Positions 26,396 through 35,079 are shown, counted from the first letter of the stretch. The stretch: 59,149 nt of DNA from Planctomycetota bacterium (GCA_002686595.1 NYXZ01000062.1:1-59149), one strand, 5' to 3'. Numbers and translations: made by a program. The notes: generated from the letters alone by a model not told the origin.

Positions 26396-26982
26396 CGGGC
26401 CGAAACGCCCTCTCCCGTGGACGCCAAAAAGCGTGTCAACATGCGGTCGCCCTGGGGCGTCAGGATGGACTCTGGGTGAAACTGCAGGCCGACCCAGGGG
26501 CGTTCTCGGTGGCGCACAGCCATCACCGTGCCGTCCTCTACCCAGGCGGTCAGACGCAAGGAGCTCGGCAGTTCCTCGCGCCGGGCATAGAGGGAATGGT
26601 AGCGCCCGGCCGGGAAGGGGTTGGGCAAGCCCGTGAATAGCGGGCAGGTGCCATCGTGGTGAACCATGGCCGACTTACCGTGTACGGGAACCGGGGCGCG
26701 GTCAATGGTGCCGCCCAGGGCTTGCACCAGGACCTGGTGACCGAGGCACACTCCGAGCAGCGGCGTTTCCGCAGGCAGGGCGCGCACCAGGTCCAAACAG
26801 ATTCCCGCGCTGTCCGGGTTCCCCGGCCCTGGGGAGATGACCACTCCAGCGGGCGCGGCGGCCAAGGCAGCTTCAACGCTGATCGAGTCGTTGCGCAGCA
26901 CATCGACCTGGGCGCCAGCAGTCGCCAGGGGTTGGTAGAGGTTGTAGGTGAACGAATCGTAGTTATCGATGAGCAGGATCAT
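26392..26982 (-). CDS. trpG: Anthranilate synthase glutamine amidotransferase subunit
   Basis: 196 residues from ATG 26982, which overlaps the trpE TGA. Class I amidotransferase: DNYDSFTYNL at the start, the oxyanion loop SPGPGNP, nucleophile Cys79 in GVCLGHQ, and the His/Glu pair in LQFHPESILT. It supplies ammonia from glutamine to TrpE. The sequence does not show whether it also serves para-aminobenzoate synthesis. Confidence 0.95.
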   Translation of the reverse strand: MILLIDNYDSFTYNLYQPLATAGAQVDVLRNDSISVEAALAAAPAGVVISPGPGNPDSAGICLDLVRALPAETPLLGVCLGHQVLVQALGGTIDRAPVPVHGKSAMVHHDGTCPLFTGLPNPFPAGRYHSLYARREELPSSLRLTAWVEDGTVMAVRHRERPWVGLQFHPESILTPQGDRMLTRFLASTGEGVSAR

Positions 26983-28460
26983 GAGCCGCTCCCCTCTCCG
27001 GTGGAGAAGACTCCTGAATCGGCCAAGTGCAGCGCCGCGAAGAGGGCCTCGGCCTTTTCCAGCGTCTCCCTGTATTCGCGCTCGGGATCCGAGTCGAAGA
27101 CGATGCCGGCACCGGCCTGAACGCTGACCGTTTGGCCGCTGATGGCGAAGGTGCGAATCGTAATCGCCATATCGAAGTTGCCGGAGGTGTCCAGGTAGCC
27201 GAAGCAACCGGCATAGGGTCCGCGGGTGTCCGGCTCGAGTTGGGACACGAGGTCCATGGCCTTGACCTTGGGGGCGCCCGATACTGTTCCCGCTGGGAAT
27301 GAGGCCACCAACACATCGAGGGGCGTGCGGTTTACTGCCAGTTCACACTCAACGCGGCTGACCAAGTGCTGGACACGGGCGAACTTCTCCAGCGCCGCAT
27401 GCTCCTTGACCACCACCGTGCCTGCACGGGCCACGCGCCCCAGGTCATTGCGCGCGAGGTCCACCAACATGTCGTGTTCCGCGCGCTCCTTGCGGTCACT
27501 GAGCAACTCCGCCGCCAGCCGGTCATCCTCGTCGGGGTCCGCAGCGCGGGCCCGCGTGCCCGCAATGGGCCGGTTTTGCACGCGCCGGCCGTCGACAGAA
27601 ACAAGTCGCTCTGGGGAGGAGCCCACCAAGGTCAGGTCGTCGCCTTGGAAAAAGAACATGTGGGGCGACGGGTTTGTCAATCGCAGCGCGCGGTAGAGGC
27701 TGAAGCTGTCCCCGCTGAAGTCATGCTCGAAGCGCTGGGCCAAAACCGCCTGGAAAGCGTCTCCAGCGGCGATTGACTCCTTGAGCGAGGAGACGCCGGC
27801 CAGGTACTGCTCGCGAGTCATGGAGCAGCGCGGCTCTTCGGTCGTGAGGGCGAAGCCGGTGTCAGCCGCGGGCTCGCCGCCGAGTTCAGTGGCTAGGTTC
27901 TGCAGGTTTGCCGCCGCTGCCTCGTGGCCCGCTGCGCCCGTCGGGCAGTCCGTCAAGAGCACCACGCGTTGGGTGGCGTGGTCAAAGGCCACGACCGTTG
28001 TGTAGAGGTGGAACTCCGCCAGGGGCAGTTGCCAAGGATCGGTCGCGGCGCGGCGCACGGTGGGCTCGATCAGATTGGCCCACTCGTACGCAAACCAGCC
28101 GATCCAACCGCCGCGAAAGGGCGGCAGAGAGGCGGGGGCGGCGGGAGCAGCGTGGCGCTTGACGAGGGTCGCCATGACCTCTTGGGGAGTTCCCTGTAGT
28201 TGCTCCTCGCCGTCAGCTGAGGTCAACACCGCGCATGTTGCTCCGGCGCGCAGGCGGGCAGAGGGGTCGACGCCGATGAAGGAAAAGCGCGCGATGCGGT
28301 CCGGGCCTTCGGCCGATTCCAAGAGGCACAGGTGGTGGCCGGCGGCGCGCAGGGCGAGGAAACCGCGCACCGGTGTCAGGAGATCAGCTGGGATATCCAA
28401 CCAGACCAAGCGGTGGTCTTTGGCCTGGTCAGGTGTCGAGAGGTGGAGGTGAGGTGCCAT
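26979..28460 (-). CDS. trpE: Anthranilate synthase component I
   Basis: 493 residues, first gene of the operon. It converts chorismate to anthranilate with ammonia from TrpG. The N-terminal domain keeps LLES (46-49), the Trp feedback site, so allosteric inhibition is likely. The C-terminal domain has GSSPERLVSV, PIAGTRARA, HDMLVDLARNDLGRVA, SGAPKVKAM and AGIVFDSDPE. No good Shine-Dalgarno sequence precedes the ATG at 28460 (AGCAGTAA). About 285 bases upstream lies the promoter, with the hairpin leader and terminator between. Confidence 0.96.
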   Translation of the reverse strand: MAPHLHLSTPDQAKDHRLVWLDIPADLLTPVRGFLALRAAGHHLCLLESAEGPDRIARFSFIGVDPSARLRAGATCAVLTSADGEEQLQGTPQEVMATLVKRHAAPAAPASLPPFRGGWIGWFAYEWANLIEPTVRRAATDPWQLPLAEFHLYTTVVAFDHATQRVVLLTDCPTGAAGHEAAAANLQNLATELGGEPAADTGFALTTEEPRCSMTREQYLAGVSSLKESIAAGDAFQAVLAQRFEHDFSGDSFSLYRALRLTNPSPHMFFFQGDDLTLVGSSPERLVSVDGRRVQNRPIAGTRARAADPDEDDRLAAELLSDRKERAEHDMLVDLARNDLGRVARAGTVVVKEHAALEKFARVQHLVSRVECELAVNRTPLDVLVASFPAGTVSGAPKVKAMDLVSQLEPDTRGPYAGCFGYLDTSGNFDMAITIRTFAISGQTVSVQAGAGIVFDSDPEREYRETLEKAEALFAALHLADSGVFSTGEGSGS

Positions 28461-28542
28461 TTACTGCTGGATGGAAGGGCTTAGAGCATGGACGGCAGCA
28501 TATTAGACAACCAACTGGCTCGCCGTTGCGTGCAGGCCCCAT

Positions 28543-28583
28543 GAAAAAGGAGGAGCCACCTCCGGGGGGGCGGAGATGGCTCC
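28543..28583 (-). terminator. Intrinsic terminator (attenuator) upstream of trpE
   Basis: On the minus strand GGAGCCATCTCCG pairs with CGGAGGTGGCTCC (13 bp with one G-U), loop of six C, then TCCTTTTTC. CCACCT (28590-28585), just before the stem, could instead pair with AGGTGG inside its 3' arm, so an antiterminator form is possible. It lies 83 bases before the trpE start. Confidence 0.8.
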
Positions 28584-28744
28584 AGGTGGTCGATCTGGCC
28601 CGAAGGCCAGCCGACGGCCGGGTGGTTTGAGGGGTGGTGTCACCCGGCTGTGGGGACCCGTGAGGGTCCCGGTTTGCTCCGAAGGGGTTCGGAGCTGGGC
28701 GTTCGAGGGAACGCCCGGCCGGTGGGAGAGGCGTCTCGCCACCG
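28543..28744 (-). ncRNA. Structured trp-operon leader: consecutive GC-rich hairpins
   Basis: Read on the minus strand, seven hairpins follow one another with almost no spacer: 28744-28720 (CGGTGG with CCACCG, GAGA inside), 28716-28697 (GGGCGTTC stem, loop CCTC), 28695-28676 (GCTCCGAA stem, loop CCCC), 28670-28653 (GGGACCC stem), 28648-28617 (GCCGGGTG with CACCCGGC), 28610-28595 (CTGGCC stem closed by a UUCG tetraloop), then the terminator. In the fifth, GGGTG could alternatively pair with a nearer CACCC, giving two exclusive forms. No short peptide with clustered Trp codons and no T-box consensus is seen. The position between promoter and trpE implies control by attenuation. Confidence 0.65.
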
Positions 28745-28753
28745 ACAAACATT

Positions 28754-28782
28754 TATATACCAAGGCCAGGGGGGTCTGTCCA
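28754..28782 (-). promoter_or_regulatory. trpE: Sigma-70-type promoter for the trp operon
   Basis: On the minus strand: -35 TGGACA (28782-28777), 17-base spacer, -10 TATATA (28759-28754), immediately extended to TATATAAAT. It is the only AT-rich block in an otherwise GC-rich region. Transcription would begin near 28747, just before the first hairpin. Confidence 0.6.
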
Positions 28783-28811
28783 GCAAAGGTCCCGGGAATG
28801 CCCCCTCGTGG

Positions 28812-29174
28812 TCAATAGAGTGGAACAGCGGAGTCGACGCGCAGGCTCCAGGCTTCGATGCCGCCGGCCATGGAGCAGGCCCGGACAAAGCCGTTGTCGC
28901 GAAAATGCTTGGCCGCGTGCAGGCTGCGCACACCCGTGTGACAGGTGAATACAATTAAGCGTTCCTTTGGCAGGGCGAGGCAGGCCTCGACATTCGCCAA
29001 CTCGGCTCCCTCAATGTGCGCCAGAGCCCACTCCTCATCCCTACGCACATCGATGAACGAGAAGTCCGTCCCTGCCGCGAGCCAGGCGGCGACCTCCTCC
29101 ACACTGCATTCCAGATTCGCGGGGCTTTCCGGATTGGTCGTATCGTCTTCGTCGTGGCTGGGCATCCTCTGCAT
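28812..29174 (-). CDS. Single-domain rhodanese-like sulfurtransferase
   Basis: 120 residues from ATG 29174 (ATG 29165 is an alternative). One rhodanese domain: [11 protein letters not shown] near residue 40, then the active-site loop with Cys78 in TCHTGVRS, then AGGIEAWS. The seven-base loop C-H-T-G-V-R-S fits thiosulfate- or persulfide-handling rhodaneses more than phosphatases. No signal peptide. It lies just upstream of the trp promoter on the same strand and diverges from proS. Physiological partner unknown; the DsrE-like protein at 2307 is another sulfur-carrier candidate in the window. Confidence 0.88.
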   Translation of the reverse strand: MQRMPSHDEDDTTNPESPANLECSVEEVAAWLAAGTDFSFIDVRRDEEWALAHIEGAELANVEACLALPKERLIVFTCHTGVRSLHAAKHFRDNGFVRACSMAGGIEAWSLRVDSAVPLY

Positions 29175-29299
29175 TATGCCATGCTGCACGCCCGATTTGC
29201 GAAGCCCGCCAGCTTCCCCCGGGCCGCCGCTTGGCGCACGCGCCAGCTTGGCATAGGCTCTGCGGCCCAGCCCGCCGTCCCCCTTCCTCGACACCAAAC

Positions 29300-30772
29300 A
29301 TGGCCAACACCCCCATCACGCCCCGCGCCGAAAACTACGCCCAGTGGTATCAGGATGTCATCGCCCAGGCGGAGCTCGCCGAGGCCGCCGGCGTCGTCAA
29401 AGGCTGCATGGTTATCCGCCCCCACGGCTTCGCGATCTGGGAGAAAATGCAGGCGGACCTCGATCGGCGCTTCAAGGAAACCGGCCACCAGAACGCCTGT
29501 TTTCCCATGCTGATCCCCATGAGCTTCCTGGAAAAGGAAGCCGAGCATGTGGAGGGCTTCGCGCCCGAGCTGGCCATTGTCACGCATGCCGGCGGCAAGG
29601 AGCTGGAGGACAAGTACTGCATCCGACCCACATCCGAAACGATCATCGGCCACTTCTTCTCGCGCTGGATCGATTCGCACCGTGATTTGCCGCTGCTCAT
29701 CAATCAGTGGGCCAATGTCATGCGTTGGGAGCTGCGCACGCGCCTGTTCCTGCGCACCGGCGAGTTCTTGTGGCAGGAAGGTCACACAGCCCACAGCACG
29801 CACGCTGAGGCGCGGGAAGAAGTGGCGCGCATGCTCGATGTCTACGCTGATTTCGCCCGGGAGGTGATGGCCATGCCAGTCGTGCGTGGCGTCAAGACCG
29901 CCAACGAGCGTTTCGCCGGTGCCCTGGAAACACGCACCATCGAGGCTTGGATGCAGGACGGCAAGGCTCTGCAATCAGGCACCAGCCACGACCTGGGTCA
30001 GAACTTCGGCAAGGCCTTCAATGTGATGTTCCAAAACGACGCGGGGGAGCGCGAGTATGTCTGGCAGACATCCTGGGGTGTGTCGACACGCCTCGTCGGG
30101 GCGTTGATCATGAGCCACTCAGACGACAATGGCCTGGTGTTGCCGCCGCGCATGGCGCCGATCCATGTGGCCATCGTGCCCATCTTCCGCAAGGACGAGG
30201 AGCGAGCCGCCGTGCTGGAGGCCGCTGGTCGCATCGCCGATGAACTGCGCGCCGACGGCCTGGTGGTTGAAGTCGACGATCGGGAAGGCCTGAAGCCGGG
30301 GGCCAAGTACTACCACTGGGAGCGCAAGGGCGTGCCCCTGCGGCTGGAGATTGGTCCGCGGGATATTGCCGAGGGCGCCGTCATGGCCAAGCGTCGCGTG
30401 GCCGATCTCGACGAACGCGGCCGCCCCAAGAAGGAGAAAATCCCCATGGAGGGCATCGGCGCGGCCGTGGGCAAGGTGCTCGATGAATTGCAAGTCGACC
30501 TCTTTGAGCGCGCCCTGGCGCGGCGCGAAGCCGACACCGTTTCCATCGACTCCTGGGATGATTTCCAAGCCGTTTATGCCGATGGCGGTTCGAAGTTCGT
30601 CTACGCCCATTGGGATGGCACGACTGAAACAGAACTGGCCATCAAGGAAGCCACCAAGGCCACTATCCGCTGCGTGCCCCTGGCCGGTGAAGGCCCGGAG
30701 GTCGAACCGGGAGTTTGCATACACTCGGGCCAGCCCAGTGCCCAACGAGTGCTCTTCGCCAAGAACTACTAG
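29300..30772 (+). CDS. proS: Prolyl-tRNA synthetase (archaeal/eukaryotic-type)
   Basis: 490 residues. Class II synthetase charging tRNA-Pro. It lacks the editing insertion domain of the long bacterial form and follows the short form: YAQWYQDVI at the N-terminus, motif 1 around [14 protein letters not shown], motif 2 in [31 protein letters not shown], and the substrate loop [13 protein letters not shown]. The anticodon-binding domain (about 285-400) and a C-terminal zinc-like domain follow, ending in FAKNY as in many homologues. The start at 29300 opens with MANTPITP. The stop codon coincides with the first bases of a MITE-like element. Confidence 0.95.
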   Translation: MANTPITPRAENYAQWYQDVIAQAELAEAAGVVKGCMVIRPHGFAIWEKMQADLDRRFKETGHQNACFPMLIPMSFLEKEAEHVEGFAPELAIVTHAGGKELEDKYCIRPTSETIIGHFFSRWIDSHRDLPLLINQWANVMRWELRTRLFLRTGEFLWQEGHTAHSTHAEAREEVARMLDVYADFAREVMAMPVVRGVKTANERFAGALETRTIEAWMQDGKALQSGTSHDLGQNFGKAFNVMFQNDAGEREYVWQTSWGVSTRLVGALIMSHSDDNGLVLPPRMAPIHVAIVPIFRKDEERAAVLEAAGRIADELRADGLVVEVDDREGLKPGAKYYHWERKGVPLRLEIGPRDIAEGAVMAKRRVADLDERGRPKKEKIPMEGIGAAVGKVLDELQVDLFERALARREADTVSIDSWDDFQAVYADGGSKFVYAHWDGTTETELAIKEATKATIRCVPLAGEGPEVEPGVCIHSGQPSAQRVLFAKNY

Positions 30773-30869
30773 GCGTTCGTTGAAAAAGTCCCGTCGCGAG
30801 GCGAAGCCGTCGGCGTCGAGGGCGGCGATGGCAATGCTGTAGTAGGGAGCATCTCAACGGCATCTTAGG
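30769..30869 (+). mobile_element. MITE-like element, copy 3 (about 101 bp)
   Basis: The 5' end CTAGGCGTTCGTTGA includes the proS stop. The block AAAAAGTCCCGTCGCGAGGCGA is almost identical to copy 1. The 3' end is TCAACGGCATCTTAGG, giving a terminal inverted repeat with about 10 of 15 matches. The shared GATGGCAATGCTGTAGTA block is present. It is shorter than copies 1 and 2 because it lacks the central part. Confidence 0.6.
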
Positions 30870-30915
30870 GGCGCCTGTTCGCGAAACAGCACGCCTGGCC
30901 CCACAGCGGCCAGGA

Positions 30916-31536
30916 CTAGTCGCCGGAGATGACTTCGCCCGCCGGAGTGATGGTAAAAGACGTTTGGAAGCCCAGGCCTGGGGTGACATACCCGATGGCC
31001 GTGCCAGAGTGCAGTTCACCGCTCTGCAAGCGCAGGTCGTAGGTCAGCACTCCGTCGTGGCTTGGGTGAAATTCGACTGTCACCTGGCCCGCCCGCGGAA
31101 AGGGTGCCTCCTCCATGTGGAATCCGGGGCCCGAGAGACGAAAGAACTCCAGCGGGCCACCGCTTCTGTTTTCAACCTGAAGCACAACTGCACTTAGTAG
31201 GTCGATGGACTGATAGACCAGCACTCCGGCCAATGGATAGTTCGCTACCAACCAGAGTGCGATCAGGGCGGCTCGACCGCGATGCGGCGGGGCAACTGGA
31301 TGTGGCTGGCGGGCCTGGGTGGCCAGGCAGGTGGCGCCGACGATGGATAGCATGGCTCCCAGGCCGATGAGCCACATTCCGGGTTCGACCAGGTCGGATG
31401 AGCGCGTTTCACGCAAGAAGGCGAACAAGCCCAGGCCGCACAATGTGGGCAGGGCCGCACAGAGCGTGGCGATCCTCAGCGGGCCAGTGCCCGGTCGAGG
31501 CTCCGTCCTGGAGCTGTTTTTGGATGTGTCGCTCAT
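30916..31536 (-). CDS. Membrane protein of unknown function (three transmembrane helices)
   Basis: 206 residues from ATG 31536. Three hydrophobic helices at about 22-42, 52-74 and 88-110, followed by a roughly 95-residue hydrophilic, beta-rich domain (VVLQVENRSGGPLEFFRLSGPGF...). That domain begins with a pattern like a small immunoglobulin-type or carboxypeptidase-regulatory-like fold and is probably on the outer face. No family is recognised. Convergent with proS across MITE-like copy 3, and divergent from the esterase gene with 85 bases between them. Confidence 0.6.
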   Translation of the reverse strand: MSDTSKNSSRTEPRPGTGPLRIATLCAALPTLCGLGLFAFLRETRSSDLVEPGMWLIGLGAMLSIVGATCLATQARQPHPVAPPHRGRAALIALWLVANYPLAGVLVYQSIDLLSAVVLQVENRSGGPLEFFRLSGPGFHMEEAPFPRAGQVTVEFHPSHDGVLTYDLRLQSGELHSGTAIGYVTPGLGFQTSFTITPAGEVISGD

Positions 31537-31621
31537 CTGCCCGCAGCCATGTTGACCTGCGGGGGCCTCTTCGGACAAGTGCCGCGTTGCCACTATGCCG
31601 CCGGCAGGAGACAATGTGACC

Positions 31622-32917
31622 ATGAAGATTGCACTGGCAATCCTGTTGAGCGTATGCGTTGGCACGAGCCCGCCAGCGCGCACCGCTGAAGGTCCCTCGC
31701 GGGCGGAACAGGAGCGCTTGGTCGAACGCTTTTATGCGGCAGATGGACGCACGCCCAGCGGCTGGCGAGAACAACAGCAGGTGCTAGCGGCCCTGGCTGG
31801 AGTGCCTGTCCCCGGCAAATCCGCCACCAAGCGTTGGCAGAAACTCTACCAGCGGCTGCGGGACCAGGGGCGGAAGTTGGAGCAGGGCAAGGGCGATCAC
31901 TGGTTCTGGCCGGCTGAACAGCGGGGCCTCTATTTGGTGGCCGGTAAAACCACTCGCCCCGCGGCCCTGTTCATTGGCATGCATGGTGGCGGCGTAGGCT
32001 CCGGCGATGCCCACTCCTCCCATTCCTCCTATGCCGAGGCCATGGATGAACTCGGCTGGGTGGGTGTCTTCCCAGAGGTGTTGGAGAAGACCGAACTCGG
32101 TTGGACGACTTCCGGCACCGAAGAGTTCGTCATGGATTTGATCGAGGCAGCCCTGCGCACCTGGGACATTGACCGCGACCGCGTTTACCTCGGCGGGCAT
32201 TCCATGGGCGGCTTCGGCTCCTGGACCTTGGGCGCGCACCATGCAGATCGCGTCGCCGCCCTGACGCCCTCGGCCGGTGCCCCGTCTCCGATCTACGGTC
32301 CCACCGGCCGGGTGCTCTCCCTGGCTCGGGGCGTGATCCCCTGCCTGCGCAATGTGCCCATGGTCATCTACCAGAGCGCGGACGACCCAAAAGTCGGCCC
32401 GGAACCGAATCGCTTCGCCGTCAAGCAATTGCAGCGCTCGGGCCGCCGCTGGGGTGGCTTTGAGAACCAGGAGTACTGGGAAGTGACCGGACGGGGCCAC
32501 GCCTTACCCCCCGGAGGAACTCTGGCCCACCTGCGCAAGGTCGCGGGCTTCGCCCGCCAGGCCCATCCTGACAAGATTGTCTGGGAGCCGACGCTGCCCT
32601 GGAAACGACAGTTCTACTGGTTGTTTTGGGAGACGCCCGTGGCCGATGCCCTCGTAATCGCGGAACTGGACCGCGCGCAAAACGCGGTTTTCATCGACCT
32701 GCGCAAGGCCAGCCCGGCCGGACTGTCGGTGCTCCTTTCCCCTGAACTCCTGGACATCACCCGCGAAGTGGTTGTCTACCTCGACGAAGAGGAGGTTTAC
32801 CGCGGCATTCCCGAGCCAGATTTCGCCACGGGCCTCTTGACCGGCGCCGACGGCGATGCGGCCCGCACCTACAACATTCGCGTGCCCCTCGCGAATAGCG
32901 AAGGGCTAGGCAACTAG
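31622..32917 (+). CDS. Secreted alpha/beta hydrolase (esterase/PHB-depolymerase-like)
   Basis: 431 residues. The start at 31622 gives a signal peptide ending near SPPARTA. The hydrolase core has the oxyanion region FIGMHGGGVGSGD, the nucleophile elbow GGHSMGG with Ser194, an acidic residue in YQSADDPKVG, and His in GRGHALPPGG. An additional C-terminal domain (about 320-431) is beta-rich and may bind substrate. Enzymes of this type hydrolyse polyesters, feruloyl or acetyl esters; the substrate here is open. Its stop shares the sequence CTAG with the stop of the convergent DUF4870 gene. Confidence 0.85.
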   Translation: MKIALAILLSVCVGTSPPARTAEGPSRAEQERLVERFYAADGRTPSGWREQQQVLAALAGVPVPGKSATKRWQKLYQRLRDQGRKLEQGKGDHWFWPAEQRGLYLVAGKTTRPAALFIGMHGGGVGSGDAHSSHSSYAEAMDELGWVGVFPEVLEKTELGWTTSGTEEFVMDLIEAALRTWDIDRDRVYLGGHSMGGFGSWTLGAHHADRVAALTPSAGAPSPIYGPTGRVLSLARGVIPCLRNVPMVIYQSADDPKVGPEPNRFAVKQLQRSGRRWGGFENQEYWEVTGRGHALPPGGTLAHLRKVAGFARQAHPDKIVWEPTLPWKRQFYWLFWETPVADALVIAELDRAQNAVFIDLRKASPAGLSVLLSPELLDITREVVVYLDEEEVYRGIPEPDFATGLLTGADGDAARTYNIRVPLANSEGLGN

Positions 32918-33225
32918 CGCGCCGCCCAGTTTCCCGCCAGCGGGTAGCGGTACCATTCGCCGTTCATGGCCCGGATCATGGCGATGATATTGAAGACGAT
33001 CAGAACGATCGCCCCAATGCCACAGGTGACAATGGCGAAGAGGATGCCAATCAACATAAAGTAGGTGGCCTGCAGGGAGTGGAAGCGTACGAACTCATCC
33101 TCCTCCTTCTTGATCAGATAGATCACCAGCGGGCCGAGGAAACCAGTGAGAATGGCCAGCAGATGAACCACAAGGGCCAGGGTGCACGAATCCTTGGAGG
33201 GTACGGGATGATCGGTTTCGTTCAT
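32914..33225 (-). CDS. DUF4870-family small membrane protein
   Basis: 103 residues with hydrophobic segments at about 15-38 and 53-85 and a charged loop KKEEDEFVRFHSLQATYF, the hallmark of the DUF4870/Tic20-like family. Function unknown; homologues are inner-membrane proteins often found next to unrelated housekeeping genes. Last gene of a three-gene unit with the MOSC and TrpD2-like genes. Tail-to-tail overlap of 4 bases with the esterase gene. Confidence 0.82.
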   Translation of the reverse strand: MNETDHPVPSKDSCTLALVVHLLAILTGFLGPLVIYLIKKEEDEFVRFHSLQATYFMLIGILFAIVTCGIGAIVLIVFNIIAMIRAMNGEWYRYPLAGNWAAR

Positions 33226-33259
33226 GGCAAAGGGGGGGTACTAGGGTGTGGCTGGCGGC

Positions 33260-33808
33260 CTACATGAGCGCCACGGCGTTGGTGCGTTTGACGAAGATGA
33301 CATCTTCAGTGGTTATCAAACCGCCCTGCAAGACGCGGCAGAGCACACCACGCCCGCGGCGGCCGATGCGATCGGCCCGGGATACGCGCTTCGTGTTCGT
33401 CAAGCCAAAACGCTCGATGAACTGTTTGCAGGGGCGGTGGGGATCGTCAGTTACGACAAGTACAGCGCTACCAATGTTTAGCAGAGTGCCCGGCGGCAAG
33501 TTCTCCTCGGTGAGATTGAGGTCGACCTGTAGGTTGTCGCCCGACAGAGGCATGCGTTCCGCTTGGCCATCAACAACGGCGCGCAAGAGGTGCACGTTGA
33601 TCATGCTGATCTGATTCGTGGGGCGGGAGTGCTTATCGCTGATCCATCTATCGCCGGCTATGCCGCCCTCCACGCTCAACTCGATTGAATTCGGCGTCTC
33701 CCGTTCACCCTCCCGGGGCCGGATGACCAAGCCGCAGACCTTGCCCACATCCGTCGGTGACTCCGGCAGGCTCTTGAACCAACGGTCGAATCGCCAGGAG
33801 AAATCCAA
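33260..33808 (-). CDS. MOSC-domain protein
   Basis: 182 residues. MOSC domains handle sulfur or molybdenum cofactor. The conserved Cys lies in DDPHRPCKQFIERFG (the typical P-C-x-x-[LF] pattern), with EGGIAGDRW and SRPTNQISMINV upstream and GRRGRGVLCRVLQGG downstream. The start codon is TTG at 33808, supported by GGGGAG six bases upstream; it begins 3 bases after the TrpD2-like stop. In a genome with a molybdenum nitrate reductase (nap genes at 54137) a Mo-cofactor role is attractive, but the pairing with TrpD2 gives no direct clue. Confidence 0.85.
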   Translation of the reverse strand: MDFSWRFDRWFKSLPESPTDVGKVCGLVIRPREGERETPNSIELSVEGGIAGDRWISDKHSRPTNQISMINVHLLRAVVDGQAERMPLSGDNLQVDLNLTEENLPPGTLLNIGSAVLVVTDDPHRPCKQFIERFGLTNTKRVSRADRIGRRGRGVLCRVLQGGLITTEDVIFVKRTNAVALM

Positions 33809-33811
33809 ACT

Positions 33812-34879
33812 CTACTCCCCAATTTTTCTGAGCTTGTCGAGCAGGGCCAGGCCAGCGCCCGAGTCCATGGCGCGCGCCGCCGCGTCAACGCCCTCCGCCA
33901 CGGTCATGCAGCGCCCGGACACTTTTAGGATCAGGGCGGCCGTCAGCAGCGTCGCGTTACGCGCCGGGCCGGTCTCGCCACTGAGCACGGCCTTGGTGAT
34001 CGCTCCGCAGGCCTGCACCAGGGCCGGATTGTCCGAAGTGCCCTGGCCAATCTCTGGCGGCCCGAACATGGGCAGCTCCGGCTCGACATCGCCGCCCAGG
34101 CCAAAATCATCCGGCTCGACGGTCAGTGGCGCGAGGTGGGAGCCGTCCAGTTCGATGCCCCGCGTACGCCGTCGCAGGCGCGGAATGACGCTGCCCTCTG
34201 GGCCCTGCAGGGCGATGCCGCGCGGATGGCCAATGGCCTGGATAACTTCAACTGCGGCGCCGAGGACCGGGCCCTCCTGGGCACCGAGTAACACCGAAGC
34301 ACCCGGCGGCGCCATCAGCTTCTCCACGGTGGAGAGCGGCGTGCGCACGGAAACACCACCGCGTACCTGCCTGAGGTTGACAATGGCCGGCAACATGCCG
34401 CCGACAGCGCAGGCCGCGAAGCCGAGCTCGTTAACCCAGGACTCCGCCTCCTGGGGATCCCAGGTCATGTGGGCGTCGAGGGCCTCGAGGACATTGGCGG
34501 CGGTCAGGCCGCGACGCGGCGGTACGCCACGCCCGGCGAGAATCAAGACCCGTGAGCCAGCGGCGGCCGCCACTAGACCCGCAGCGACTTCCATGGGCGG
34601 CAGGCCCTCGTATCCGTCATGGGGCGGTGAGACGCAGACCAGCCCAGGCGTGTCCACACAGGGAAAGGTCGCCTGGTCCCGAGCCGCCAGGGCGAACCCG
34701 GTTAGCTCTTCCGTGCTCATGCCCTTGCACTTGACCGCTACCAAAAAGGCGGCGATGGCGATCTCGTCCTCCCCTCCTGAGAGGATGGCCTCAAAGGCGT
34801 GGCGGGCCTCTTCCTGGGTCAGGTTGCGGCCGTTTCTGGATCCTGGATCCAGAATCCGCATCATCATTCGGAGGACCAT
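33812..34879 (-). CDS. TrpD2/YbiB-like anthranilate phosphoribosyltransferase homologue
   Basis: 355 residues from ATG 34879. It has the fold of glycosyltransferase family 3 (ILSGGEDEIAIAAFLVA at the N-terminus), but the PRPP loop DTCGTGGDG of TrpD is replaced by VSPPHDGYEGLPP, and the KHGxRxxSS site by LAGRGVPPRRGLT. Such YbiB/TrpD2 proteins lack the transferase reaction and have been linked to nucleic-acid binding. A true trpD is present in the operon at 25370, so this is not the biosynthetic enzyme. First gene of the unit with MOSC and DUF4870. Confidence 0.85.
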   Translation of the reverse strand: MVLRMMMRILDPGSRNGRNLTQEEARHAFEAILSGGEDEIAIAAFLVAVKCKGMSTEELTGFALAARDQATFPCVDTPGLVCVSPPHDGYEGLPPMEVAAGLVAAAAGSRVLILAGRGVPPRRGLTAANVLEALDAHMTWDPQEAESWVNELGFAACAVGGMLPAIVNLRQVRGGVSVRTPLSTVEKLMAPPGASVLLGAQEGPVLGAAVEVIQAIGHPRGIALQGPEGSVIPRLRRRTRGIELDGSHLAPLTVEPDDFGLGGDVEPELPMFGPPEIGQGTSDNPALVQACGAITKAVLSGETGPARNATLLTAALILKVSGRCMTVAEGVDAAARAMDSGAGLALLDKLRKIGE

Positions 34880-34953
34880 ATCAGCAGGGACTGGGTGGAC
34901 CGGCTCTGGGGGCGGTGCGCGGGTTGTGGGCACTTCCCCGGAATCGCGATAAG

Positions 34954-34982
34954 GACAGTCTAAGAAAACACTTAGGTCCTGT
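34954..34982. promoter_or_regulatory. Hairpin in the divergent intergenic region
   Basis: GACAG and CTGTC enclose CTAAG-AAAACA-CTTAG, an inverted repeat in the 200 bases between the TrpD2-like gene and the protease gene at 35080. It is the most A/T-rich part of that gap, so a regulator site or the edge of a promoter is plausible. Confidence 0.3.
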
Positions 34983-35079
34983 CGCCCCCTGGGTTCTACG
35001 CAATCCTAACCTGGGCCGCCTCCAGTGGCCTTGCCAGGGGCCGACTCGGCGTCGAAGATGCCCCGTGGAAACCCCCACC

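Noticed and set aside
28617-28648. Possible T-box antiterminator (GGGTGACACC)
   Set aside because: The conserved AGGGTGG-N-ACCGCG block and a specifier loop are not present, so a T-box was not called.
28503-28763. Possible trp leader peptide frame on the minus strand
   Set aside because: Too long and without clustered Trp codons; it crosses the whole hairpin string.
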